Under the pieces are notes generated by a model. That model made no database searches, was not told the origin of the DNA, and was given only the letters and a program-made list of their open reading frames with translations. Below are positions 7,740-15,605 of a stretch of 47,431 bases of DNA, in pieces. The position numbers and the translations under genes are program-made. Source of the stretch: an uncultured Clostridia bacterium (lineage in GTDB: Bacteria; Bacillota; Clostridia; Christensenellales; UBA1242); assembly GCA_947630405.1 (NCBI GenBank), contig CANRHL010000005.1, positions 1-47,431 on the forward strand, written 5' to 3'. The stretch's first letter is position 1. Each line of letters starts with the position of its first letter.

Positions 7740-10385
7740 TTATTTTCTAGGGTTTTTAATGTTGGCTTGTGCAGCGGCTAAGCGGGCAATTGGCACGCGG
7801 AATGGGCTACAACTTACATAATTTAAGCCAATATTGTGGCAGAATTCTATGCTTGAAGGGTCGCCACCATGCTCACCGCAAATGCCAGCGTGAAGTTTTT
7901 TGTTGGTAGATTTACCTAAACGAATTGCCATATCCATAAGTTTGCCAACGCCGGTTGTATCCAACCTTGCAAATGGGTCACTTTCATAAATTTTGTTTGC
8001 ATAGTATGAAGGCAAGAATTTGCCAGCATCGTCACGGCTGAATCCAAAGGTCATTTGAGTTAAGTCGTTAGTGCCAAAGCAGAAGAAGTCTGCTTCTTTT
8101 GCAATTTCATCTGCCGTTAAAGCTGCACGTGGAATTTCAATCATTGTGCCAACTTCATATTTAAGAGTGGCTTTTGCCTTTTTAATAACTTCGTCGGCAG
8201 TTTTAACCACAACATCTTTAACAAATTTTAATTCTTTAATTTCGCCAACAAGCGGAATCATAATTTCAGGCACAACTTTCCAATCTTTATGTTTCTTTTG
8301 AACATTGATTGCTGCTTTGATAACCGCTCTTGTTTGCATAACTGCAATTTCTGGGTAGGTTACAGTTAAGCGGCAACCCCTGTGTCCCATCATTGGGTTA
8401 AATTCGTGCAAATCGCTAATTAATTGCTTAATTTGAGCAACAGTTTTGCCCTGTGTTTTTGCAAGGGCTTTAATATCTTCTTCTGCGGTTGGCACAAATT
8501 CGTGAAGAGGTGGGTCCAAGAAACGAATTGTAACTGGCTTGCCTTTAAGGGCTTCCATCAAGCCTTCAAAGTCCTTTTGTTGCATAGGCTCAATTTTTGC
8601 AAGAGCAGCTTCCCTTTCTTCAACTGTATCGGCACAAATCATTTCACGGAAAGCACCAATTCTATCTGGATCAAAGAACATATGCTCTGTTCTTGTTAAG
8701 CCAATACCTTCTGCGCCAAGTTCAACTGCACGGCGTGCATCGGCTGGAGTATCGGCATTTGTTCTTACGCCAAGCGCACGATATTTATCTGCCAATTTCA
8801 TAATTCTGCCGAAATATCCACTATTTGGGTCGGCAGGGATAGTTTTAATTACGGTGTTATAAATTTTACCAGTTGAGCCGTCCAAAGAAATGCCGTCGCC
8901 CTCTTTATAAACTTTGCCAGCAAGAGTGAAACGCTTGTGTTCTTCATCCATTTTAATGTCGCCACAACCAGAAACACAGCAAGTGCCCATGCCACGCGCA
9001 ACAACGGCAGCGTGAGATGTTTGGCCACCACGAACGGTTAAAATGCCTTGCGCATATTTCATGCCTTCAATATCTTCAGGGCTGGTTTCAAGGCGGACAA
9101 GCACAACTTTTTTGCCTGCTTTGCCTTCTTTAACTGCATCTTCGGCGGTAAAGACAATTGAGCCAGCAGCAGCGCCCGGGCTAGCGGCAATGCCCTTGCC
9201 AACAACATTGAGTTTGTCTGCTTGTTTTAATGCGTTAGGGTCAAAGGTTGGGTGCAAAAGCATATCTAAAGTTTTAGCGTCAATTTGCATTAAGGCTTCT
9301 TGCTCGGTTATCATTTTTTCGTCTATAAGGTCGCACGCAATTCTAATTGCTGCGGCTGCGGTTCTTTTGCCGTTACGAGTTTGAAGCATGTAAAGGTGTT
9401 TGTTTTCGATTGTAAATTCCATATCTTGCATATCTCTATAGTGCTTTTCAAGAGTGTCACATATGCCTTGGAATTGCTTGTAAACTTCTGGCATAACTTC
9501 TGCCATTTTTTGAATAGGCATTGGGGTGCGCACGCCGGCAACAACATCTTCGCCTTGTGCGTTCATCAAAAATTCGCCCATCAAGCCCTTTTCGCCCGTT
9601 GCAGGGTTACGCGTGAAGGCAACACCCGTGCCGGAAGTATCCCCCATGTTGCCGAAAGCCATCATTTGCACATTGACTGCCGTGCCCCATGAATAAGGAA
9701 TGTCGTGGTCCATACGATAAACGTTTGCACGTGGGTTATCCCATGAACGGAAAACGGCCTTAATGGCTTCAAATAACTGCTCTTTAGGGTCGTCTGGGAA
9801 AGGTTTGCCAATTTGCTTTTTATATTCGGCTTTAAATTGGTTTGCAAGTTGCTTTAAGTCGTCTGCCGTTAATTCAACGTCGTAAACAACGCCCTTTTTC
9901 TCTTTCATTTGGTCAATAAGTTTTTCAAAATGCTTTTTGCCAACTTCCATTACGACATCGCTAAACATTTGAATGAAACGTCTGTAACAATCCCATGCCC
10001 AACGTGGATTGCCACTCTTTTTAGAAAGAATTTCAACCACTTCTTCGTTTAAGCCTAGGTTCAAAATTGTATCCATCATGCCCGGCATACTTGCCCTTGC
10101 ACCAGAACGTACAGAAACAAGCAGTGGGTTTTGCTTATCGCCAAACTTCTTGCCTGTAATTTTTTCCATTTTTGTTATGTATTGCATGATTTCGGCGCGA
10201 ATTTCATCGTTAATTTGCCTGCCATCTTCATAATATTTTGTGCAGGCTTCAGTTGAAATTGTAAAGCCTTGTGGCACTGGCAAGCCTAAATTTGTCATTT
10301 CGGCAAGGTTTGCGCCTTTACCACCTAAAAGTTCACGCATGTTTGCGTTACCTTCGCTAAATAAGTAAACGTATTTCTTTTTCAT
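7740..10385 (-). CDS. ppdK: Pyruvate, phosphate dikinase
   Basis: This 881-aa cytosolic enzyme interconverts pyruvate + ATP + Pi and PEP + AMP + PPi, serving glycolysis or gluconeogenesis in anaerobes. The N-terminal ATP-grasp nucleotide domain begins with GGKGANLAEM. The central swivelling domain has the phosphohistidine motif GGQTSHAAVVARGMG, where the neighbouring Thr is the regulatory phosphorylation site in this family. The C-terminal PEP/pyruvate TIM barrel shows GIGLTRTEHMF and CGEHGGDPSSI. Length equals the bacterial norm. AAGGAG lies 6 nt upstream of the ATG. In Bacillus the equivalent position near dnaG carries yqfL, encoding a PPDK-type regulator; no such regulator gene is in this window. 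Several long antisense ORFs inside it are shadows. Confidence 0.97.
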   Translation of the reverse strand: MKKKYVYLFSEGNANMRELLGGKGANLAEMTNLGLPVPQGFTISTEACTKYYEDGRQINDEIRAEIMQYITKMEKITGKKFGDKQNPLLVSVRSGARASMPGMMDTILNLGLNEEVVEILSKKSGNPRWAWDCYRRFIQMFSDVVMEVGKKHFEKLIDQMKEKKGVVYDVELTADDLKQLANQFKAEYKKQIGKPFPDDPKEQLFEAIKAVFRSWDNPRANVYRMDHDIPYSWGTAVNVQMMAFGNMGDTSGTGVAFTRNPATGEKGLMGEFLMNAQGEDVVAGVRTPMPIQKMAEVMPEVYKQFQGICDTLEKHYRDMQDMEFTIENKHLYMLQTRNGKRTAAAAIRIACDLIDEKMITEQEALMQIDAKTLDMLLHPTFDPNALKQADKLNVVGKGIAASPGAAAGSIVFTAEDAVKEGKAGKKVVLVRLETSPEDIEGMKYAQGILTVRGGQTSHAAVVARGMGTCCVSGCGDIKMDEEHKRFTLAGKVYKEGDGISLDGSTGKIYNTVIKTIPADPNSGYFGRIMKLADKYRALGVRTNADTPADARRAVELGAEGIGLTRTEHMFFDPDRIGAFREMICADTVEEREAALAKIEPMQQKDFEGLMEALKGKPVTIRFLDPPLHEFVPTAEEDIKALAKTQGKTVAQIKQLISDLHEFNPMMGHRGCRLTVTYPEIAVMQTRAVIKAAINVQKKHKDWKVVPEIMIPLVGEIKELKFVKDVVVKTADEVIKKAKATLKYEVGTMIEIPRAALTADEIAKEADFFCFGTNDLTQMTFGFSRDDAGKFLPSYYANKIYESDPFARLDTTGVGKLMDMAIRLGKSTNKKLHAGICGEHGGDPSSIEFCHNIGLNYVSCSPFRVPIARLAAAQANIKNPRK

Positions 10386-10432
10386 AAAACTCCTTTTTTT
10401 ACTAACATTTTAAGGATAATAAAACCACAAAA

Positions 10433-10461
10433 AAAAATCAACTAATTTAAAGTTGATTTTT
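10433..10461 (-). terminator. Terminator after the hypothetical gene at 10468
   Basis: Ten-base arms AAAAATCAAC and GTTGATTTTT with a 9-nt loop, followed on the minus strand by a T run. It lies just downstream of the stop at 10468 and upstream of ppdK. Confidence 0.75.
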
Positions 10462-10467
10462 AAAATT

Positions 10468-11010
10468 TTAAACGCCGGCATTGTCGGTGTGTGATTTTAA
10501 CTTTTCAATAATTTCTTTGTGCTTTTGTTGTTTTGATAATAATATCTTTTTATCTTTTGCGTAAACCGCATTTGTTTCTGCCTTTTGTGCTAAATATTCG
10601 TCATATATTTGTTTATTTCGCTTTTCGCAAGCATTATCAATTTTTGCTATTGCTTCAATATCATTTTGTTCAAGTGCTTCAAGATATTTATCACCAAAAA
10701 TTGAATACATAAAGCCTATAAACAATTCGTCAATATTTTCTTTATCCGCTGCTCCATTTTGAAATGATGGCCTAAAGAATATGTTGCGGCTAAAATCTGG
10801 TCCTTTTTCAATATCTAAAGTGCATTGAAAATTTAGTTTTTTCCCGTTAACTGTGCTGGTTAAAATAACAATAAGTCGATGATAAAACTCAAGGTTAAGC
10901 ACTTGCGGTATCAATGTATAACAATTTCTGCCTGCCTTTTTGTTTTTTTGTTCAACAATTAATTTTGCTAGTTCTATAATTTGTTCTTTGTTTAATTCAA
11001 AATTATTCAT
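10468..11010 (-). CDS. Hypothetical protein, 180 aa
   Basis: The track starts at 11055, but AGGAGT precedes the ATG at 11008-11010, giving MNNFELNKEQ as the N-terminus. The family is not recognised. Residues 1-30 are helical and charged. The middle (about 30-85) looks beta-rich, with LTSTVNGKKLNFQCTLDI resembling a strand-turn-strand element. The C-terminal 80 residues are a lysine/glutamate-rich helical region that may form a coiled coil. There is no signal peptide or membrane segment, so it is probably cytosolic. It follows recO by 54 bp and ends at its own terminator, making it the last gene of the yqfC-recO run. Confidence 0.6.
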   Translation of the reverse strand: MNNFELNKEQIIELAKLIVEQKNKKAGRNCYTLIPQVLNLEFYHRLIVILTSTVNGKKLNFQCTLDIEKGPDFSRNIFFRPSFQNGAADKENIDELFIGFMYSIFGDKYLEALEQNDIEAIAKIDNACEKRNKQIYDEYLAQKAETNAVYAKDKKILLSKQQKHKEIIEKLKSHTDNAGV

Positions 11011-11064
11011 TTTTACTCCTAGCAGCATTTTAACACACGGCTGGCAGTTTGTCAATAGGTATTT

Positions 11065-11736
11065 TTAAATAAATTGGAAGGATTTTATGTCGGCATCAAA
11101 TTTTAAGTAAATTATGTTATGTAACAAATGAAGGGCTTGTTTTAACTCCTTTTCGTTATATTCTCTTTTAACTTGATTATTGATATCTAAAATGGTTAAG
11201 TAAACTTTTTTATCAATTAAATTAAAGCCAATATCTTTTTGATTTGTGAGGTTTCCCGAATTGGTATCTAAATAAACAACATCGTTCGTTTCGGCAAACA
11301 TTAATTCGGTGCCGGAAAAGGACAAAAATTTTAATATGTAGTCAATTAGCGACACCAATTCGTTTTTCGTTTCAATATTTTTTAATGAACTAAGCGTAAG
11401 CACAAACAAATCTTGCTCGCTCTTTTCCATTGGCAAAATGGTGCGCACCATATCAAGCACAATGTAGCCGCACATGGTTTTTGTGTAGTTATTTAAAATG
11501 CCAGCAAAACTATCAATAATATCCGCCTGCGTAACGGTGTTGGTCTGCCCCTTGTTTATTACAAAATCCGCCAAAGTAAACGGCTCGCTAACCACCTTAA
11601 ATTTGGCCTTTTCCTTTTTCGCACCGGCAAATTTTGCATTGATTACGCCAAATTCTAATGAAAAAATCTTGGCGAGTTTATCCGCTTCTTTATAGTCCTT
11701 TTTATCTATTATAATTCCTTTTGTTTTAATTTCCAT
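11065..11736 (-). CDS. recO: DNA repair protein RecO (zinc-less variant)
   Basis: This 223-aa protein loads RecA onto SSB-coated DNA within the RecFOR pathway. The N-terminal OB fold starts with KGIIIDKKDYKEADKLAKIFS, typical of RecO, followed by the helical domain. The four-cysteine zinc site that many RecO proteins carry around residues 145-175 is absent: the equivalent segment reads FAETNDVVYLDTNSGNL, and the protein has one cysteine in total. Position downstream of era and yqzL matches the Bacillus order. The ribosome binding site is weak, and it starts 11 bp after yqzL. Confidence 0.88.
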   Translation of the reverse strand: MEIKTKGIIIDKKDYKEADKLAKIFSLEFGVINAKFAGAKKEKAKFKVVSEPFTLADFVINKGQTNTVTQADIIDSFAGILNNYTKTMCGYIVLDMVRTILPMEKSEQDLFVLTLSSLKNIETKNELVSLIDYILKFLSFSGTELMFAETNDVVYLDTNSGNLTNQKDIGFNLIDKKVYLTILDINNQVKREYNEKELKQALHLLHNIIYLKFDADIKSFQFI

Positions 11737-11747
11737 TTTCTTTTGTT

Positions 11748-11906
11748 TTATAAAGTTAAATTATCTTCTTGTTCTTTTTCAAGTGGTGGCAATAAAATTG
11801 GAGTGGAAGTTTTTTCCATTGTTCTATAAGCCATGAAAAAGACAGGCTGACCGGTTAAATAAAATAATCTTCTATAACTTTCAACAAGTTCATGATTTCT
11901 TTTCAT
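11748..11906 (-). CDS. yqzL: YqzL-like small protein (52 aa)
   Basis: Too short for the ORF track. AAGGAG precedes the ATG at 11906, and 52 codons follow to a TAA at 11748. The N-terminal half, RLFYLTGQPVFFMAYRTME, resembles the YqzL pattern of a short helix with F..TG....Y....E, and the gene sits exactly between era and recO, where Firmicutes encode yqzL. The C-terminal half is acidic and low-complexity. Function of YqzL is unknown; location and motif support the name, though similarity is modest. Confidence 0.75.
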   Translation of the reverse strand: MKRNHELVESYRRLFYLTGQPVFFMAYRTMEKTSTPILLPPLEKEQEDNLTL

Positions 11907-11945
11907 ACTCACTCCTTTTTAATATTTTATGTGGAACAAAACTAA

Positions 11946-13316
11946 TTATTCACTAACTTTTAATCCAAAATTTTCAATCGCTTTAATATCGTTACGCCAA
12001 TTTGCTTTAACTTTAACAAAAAGTTTTAAATTCACCTTTTTTTGCAAAAATTTTTCAATGCTAACGCGCGCCATTGTAGATATTTTTTTAATCATTTCGC
12101 CCGATTTGCCTAAAATGATTGCTTTATGATTTTCTTTTTCGCAATAAACATCGGCACTAATGTCAATTAATTTTTCACTTTCTTTAAAATCTGTAACCAC
12201 AACTTGAATTCCGTGCGGAATTTCGTCATCTAGCGATAAAAGCGCCTTTTCCCTAACAATTTCCGCCACCATTTCACGCACAGTTTTGTCGGTGTATTCG
12301 TCTGTTGGATAATATCGCATTTCATAATCAAAAGTTGGCAAATATTTTTTTATCATTTCTATTAAAACATCTGCATTTCTGCCCTTTAATGCACTTATTG
12401 GCAAAATTTCGTTAACTTTTGCGATTTTGCTAAGTTCGGCAAGTTGCGGATACAATTTTTCATATTTAACTTCGTCAATTTTGTTTATTAATAAAATTTT
12501 AATTGCATTTGAACTAACCTTTTTAATAAGTTTGTTGTATTGCTCAACAAGTGGCTTATTGGCGTCAATTAACATTAAAATAATTTCGGTATCTTCCATT
12601 GCATCAGCAATCTGCTTGTCCATTTCATCGTCAACAAGGGTTTTTCGCTTGTGATAGCCCGGAGTATCCACAAACACAATTTGTGTGAACTCGTCATTAT
12701 AAATGCCCTTAATATTTTCCCGCGTGGTTTGGCTTTTAGGGCTAACTACGGCAACTTTCTCTCCCACCAACTGATTGATTAGCGTGCTTTTGCCCGAATT
12801 GGTTTCGCCCACAATTGTTACAAAGCCGCATTTGTAGGTATTTCTTGTAATGTTAAGGTTATTTAAAATTTTATTTTGCAATTCTTCCATAGTTTTTGCA
12901 TCACTTTCATTAATATGGTCGTAGCCTAAAATATGAAGAAGTCCGTGGCAGAACAAAAAGCAGATTTCTCTATTAAGGCTGTGTCCGTAGGCTTTGCTTT
13001 GCTCGTTTGCCCGTGCTTCGCAAATATAAATATCGCCAATTGTAAGCATATTGTTATCTGGGTCAATATCTAGGCTATAATCTTTTAATTTTAGTTTTTC
13101 TTTCGCTTTTAAATTAACATAAGGATAGGTTAAAACATCGGTAACTTTATCAATATTTCGCGTTGTTTTGTTCAATTTTTTTATTTCACTTTCGCTAACT
13201 AAATTAAGGTTTACAATTACGCGTTTAGGCAGGCTAAAAATGCGGGCAACTTCGTTATAAACTCTAACTAAATTGCCTTTTATTTCGTCATTAAAATCGC
13301 CTAAAAACTCAACCAT
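11946..13316 (-). CDS. Fusion of rRNA endonuclease YbeY and GTPase Era
   Basis: A single 456-aa frame carries two complete proteins. Residues 1-157 are YbeY: the zinc-binding signature HGLLHILGYDH (His124, His128, His134) belongs to the metalloendonuclease used in 16S rRNA 3' maturation. Residues about 160-456 are Era: G1 GETNSGKS (170-177), G3 DTPGYHKR, G4 NKID, SAL at G5, and a C-terminal KH domain with GKSGEMIKKI that binds the 3' end of 16S rRNA. Both partners act on the same rRNA end, so the fusion is functionally sensible. In Bacillus, dgkA and cdd separate ybeY from era, and phoH precedes ybeY; all three are missing here. The start overlaps yqfD by 8 nt. Confidence 0.93.
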   Translation of the reverse strand: MVEFLGDFNDEIKGNLVRVYNEVARIFSLPKRVIVNLNLVSESEIKKLNKTTRNIDKVTDVLTYPYVNLKAKEKLKLKDYSLDIDPDNNMLTIGDIYICEARANEQSKAYGHSLNREICFLFCHGLLHILGYDHINESDAKTMEELQNKILNNLNITRNTYKCGFVTIVGETNSGKSTLINQLVGEKVAVVSPKSQTTRENIKGIYNDEFTQIVFVDTPGYHKRKTLVDDEMDKQIADAMEDTEIILMLIDANKPLVEQYNKLIKKVSSNAIKILLINKIDEVKYEKLYPQLAELSKIAKVNEILPISALKGRNADVLIEMIKKYLPTFDYEMRYYPTDEYTDKTVREMVAEIVREKALLSLDDEIPHGIQVVVTDFKESEKLIDISADVYCEKENHKAIILGKSGEMIKKISTMARVSIEKFLQKKVNLKLFVKVKANWRNDIKAIENFGLKVSE

Positions 13317-14400
13317 TTATTATGCCTTCTAATTCAATTGTGCAACAAGCATACATAACATCGTCAATTATGGTGGTGGTAACCTTTTCACTTAACTTTT
13401 TAGTATTTTCCGGCTGCATTTTTTGTGTTGCGGCTAGCGTTCTATCTATTAAACTTTGCTTTTCCAAGTCAAAATCGTGGATAATTTCGGTTGGTGCAAG
13501 TTCAAAGTATGTCAACACCATACGTTTTAGCGGAATTAAACTTGTTACATTTTCATTATAACTAACTAAATCAAAAAGTGCAAACGAATTTTTGTGTCTG
13601 CCATAAAATAAATGCAAATTAAAAAGTTGATAATCATACACCACTTGGCTAACACCCGTGCGCTTATAAACAGTTTCAGTTTTCGACATTTTTAGCGTGT
13701 TTGTTAAATACATTTTACCTTGAATTTCGGCAAGCGGCTTAACGCTAACCTTGTTGCCGTTGCTATCAATGTTAAACGGCAAAACAAGAACATCGCCTTT
13801 GTTCACGTAATCGCCAACGCGTACATTATTCGTGCCACTAATTATGTTAATTTTTGTAACAATTCCGCTAAAATTGGCGGTTATTGGCGAAAAATTCTCT
13901 TCGTTATACACTAATTTTTCACTCACATTAATTATAATGTGCGTGCCTTGTTTAATTACTGAAACTTGCGCAATTCTATCATAGTTGTTTAAAAGAATAT
14001 ACTCTATTTCTTCACTAGTTTGTAGGTTAATTTTGCCTGCCCTTACCCCGTTTAGTTTTAAAACGGAAATAATGTCTGTTTCGCTTAATTCTTTTGTGCC
14101 ATAAATTGTAATTTTAAATGTGAAAGCGGACATAAAAATAAAGAATATAGAGCCTAAAAACACGCCCAATATAACACCTAAATTTAAAAGTAAAAATTTA
14201 GGTATCCTTTTAAAAAATGGTGGAGTTTTTTTTGTTTTGTAATTTTTTATGTATCTTTTAACTTTTGTGCTATCCTTTTCGCTGCACTCAAACGACAATT
14301 TGTTTATATCTGCGCGTTCAACGTTGAAAAGTGTAACTTTTTTTAAATAGAGTTTTTTTAAAAGGTTATCTAAATCATAACCAACAAGTTCAAATTTCAT
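13309..14400 (-). CDS. yqfD: Sporulation-associated membrane protein YqfD
   Basis: The start is set at the ATG at 14400, since the longer track frame uses a poorer upstream codon; GGTGG lies upstream. This gives 363 aa. A cytoplasmic N-terminal domain precedes one hydrophobic segment (about 75-100, LLLNLGVILGVFLGSIFFIF). An extracytoplasmic region follows, with ITIYGTKELSETDI (POTRA-like, as in FtsQ/SpoIID partners) and a barrel-sandwich-like region GIVTKINIISGTNNVRVGDY. YqfD is a conserved endospore-former protein implicated in forespore development; its biochemical role is unsettled. ATGA overlap with yqfC indicates coupling. Confidence 0.88.
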   Translation of the reverse strand: MKFELVGYDLDNLLKKLYLKKVTLFNVERADINKLSFECSEKDSTKVKRYIKNYKTKKTPPFFKRIPKFLLLNLGVILGVFLGSIFFIFMSAFTFKITIYGTKELSETDIISVLKLNGVRAGKINLQTSEEIEYILLNNYDRIAQVSVIKQGTHIIINVSEKLVYNEENFSPITANFSGIVTKINIISGTNNVRVGDYVNKGDVLVLPFNIDSNGNKVSVKPLAEIQGKMYLTNTLKMSKTETVYKRTGVSQVVYDYQLFNLHLFYGRHKNSFALFDLVSYNENVTSLIPLKRMVLTYFELAPTEIIHDFDLEKQSLIDRTLAATQKMQPENTKKLSEKVTTTIIDDVMYACCTIELEGIING

Positions 14401-14651
14401 AGTGTTTCCACCGCCTTTATTTCGCCCACTATAACACAACTTGTTTTATCTAAATATTTAAGTTTTAGCCCGCTCCCTTTAACCAAAAGTGAACATTTTT
14501 TTAAATCGAATTGCATCTCGGTTTCGCCAAAACTTACAACCGATTTTATGCCTTCTAAATAAAGCGATTTTCCGCCCAACAAAATTACTCTATAAAAAAT
14601 TGATGTGTTGGCACTTTCCATCATTTTTTCAATTTCGTTAATTAAACTCAT
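14397..14651 (-). CDS. yqfC: YqfC-family sporulation protein
   Basis: This 84-aa protein begins at the ATG at 14651 (MSLINEIEKM); the track start at 14693 is a TTG with no ribosome binding site. The beta-rich core, RVILLGGKSLYLEGIKSVVSF then CSLLVKGSGLKLKYL, follows the YqfC/YabP pattern. YqfC precedes yqfD in essentially all endospore formers. No Shine-Dalgarno is visible; a TATATT box ends 5 nt before the ATG, so transcription may start at or near the initiation codon. This is the first gene of the yqfC-recO run. Confidence 0.8.
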   Translation of the reverse strand: MSLINEIEKMMESANTSIFYRVILLGGKSLYLEGIKSVVSFGETEMQFDLKKCSLLVKGSGLKLKYLDKTSCVIVGEIKAVETL

Positions 14652-14696
14652 AAAAGAATATATGAATTTATTTTTAAAATAAGAATTTAGCAAACA

Positions 14697-14721
14697 AAAA
14701 AGGCTAAATGTTAGCCTTTTT
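14697..14721. terminator. Bidirectional-looking terminator
   Basis: An 11-bp stem AAAAAGGCTAA / TTAGCCTTTTT with a 3-nt loop lies immediately downstream of the lipoprotein gene (minus strand). The A and T tracts on both flanks allow function in either direction. Confidence 0.8.
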
Positions 14722-14728
14722 ACACAAA

Positions 14729-15520
14729 TTATTTGTTCTCAGTTTTTACAACTTCGTAGTTATTTGTGTTGTCAATTTTCTTTGCTTCGTAGCCTGACGC
14801 AACGTGAGAGTGAGTATCGTGGCTTCCGCTTGGGCCAACCGCTGCTGGGTTAAAGTTTTCAAATGTTCCGCCCGTTACAGAAATTAATGCGTGACCTGCC
14901 TTTGTTTCACTTGCATCTTCAGTGTTTAAAACCCAAGTTTTGTCGTCTGTGCTAACTGAGAAGTTGCCGCCTTTAATTTCACAACTAGATCCCGCACCAA
15001 TAACATAAACTACCGTTGCTTCGTCCTCTACATCGCCGCTTTTAAAAGTGCCGTTTTCTATAACAAGTTTAGAGGCTTCTATGTCTGCATTGGCAGTTTT
15101 TGTGGCAGATGCCGACCCGCTTTCATATTTAGATTGCACTGAAAATGTGAAAAGGTTTTTTGCATCTATTGTGCCATCGCCATTTACAGTTAATGTGCCG
15201 CCGCGAACGACGAATAACGACCATGTTCCTTCAGTTTCAGTGTTGCCTTCTTTATATTTTAGCGCATCGGCTGAAGAAATTGTTTTGCCGTTAAGGTTAA
15301 GGCTTACATCTTTTGTGACCATCAACACTTTGTTGACATCTTCAATATTTTTATCTAGTGTAATTGCGCCGCCGTTTTGAAGTGCCGTTTCAAGTTCGGT
15401 TAAAGTTCCAACATGAGTTGACTTATCGGCGGGCTCACCGCATGCTGACACCATTAATGCCGTAAGCAGCAAAGCAATCAGCAAGGGCAAAATTAAAAGT
15501 GATTTTTTAACTTTTGTCAT
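14729..15520 (-). CDS. Lipoprotein with a predicted beta-helix-like repeat domain
   Basis: The track start at 15667 is too long. AAGGAGG precedes the ATG at 15520, giving 263 aa. A lysine-rich N-terminus, hydrophobic core and lipobox LMVSAC mark a type II signal peptide, so the mature protein is anchored to the outer face of the membrane. The remainder has recurring strand-turn units such as VSLNLNGKTISS, GTLTVNGDGTI, KLVIENGTFKSG and CEIKGGNFSVS, typical of right-handed parallel beta-helix surface proteins. No catalytic residues are recognisable. Base composition is somewhat richer in G+C than its neighbours. Probably a surface or carbohydrate-contact protein; the ligand is unknown. Confidence 0.75.
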   Translation of the reverse strand: MTKVKKSLLILPLLIALLLTALMVSACGEPADKSTHVGTLTELETALQNGGAITLDKNIEDVNKVLMVTKDVSLNLNGKTISSADALKYKEGNTETEGTWSLFVVRGGTLTVNGDGTIDAKNLFTFSVQSKYESGSASATKTANADIEASKLVIENGTFKSGDVEDEATVVYVIGAGSSCEIKGGNFSVSTDDKTWVLNTEDASETKAGHALISVTGGTFENFNPAAVGPSGSHDTHSHVASGYEAKKIDNTNNYEVVKTENK

Positions 15521-15580
15521 TTTTTCCTCCTTGACAAATTTATTATTTGTAAAAAATTCAATATTATTCACAATAAAAAA

Positions 15581-15601
15581 ACCGCCATTAATTATGGCAG
15601 T
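15581..15601 (-). terminator. Terminator of the ABC-F gene
   Basis: Minus-strand stem ACTGCCAT / ATGGCGGT (one G-U pair), loop of 5, then a T7 tract, right after the ABC-F stop at 15606. Confidence 0.8.
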
Positions 15602-15605
15602 TATT

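Noticed and set aside
8071-10233. Several antisense ORFs of 60-130 aa inside ppdK
   Set aside because: They lie opposite a full-length, strongly conserved gene, have no ribosome binding sites, and their residues mirror codon usage of the real frame.
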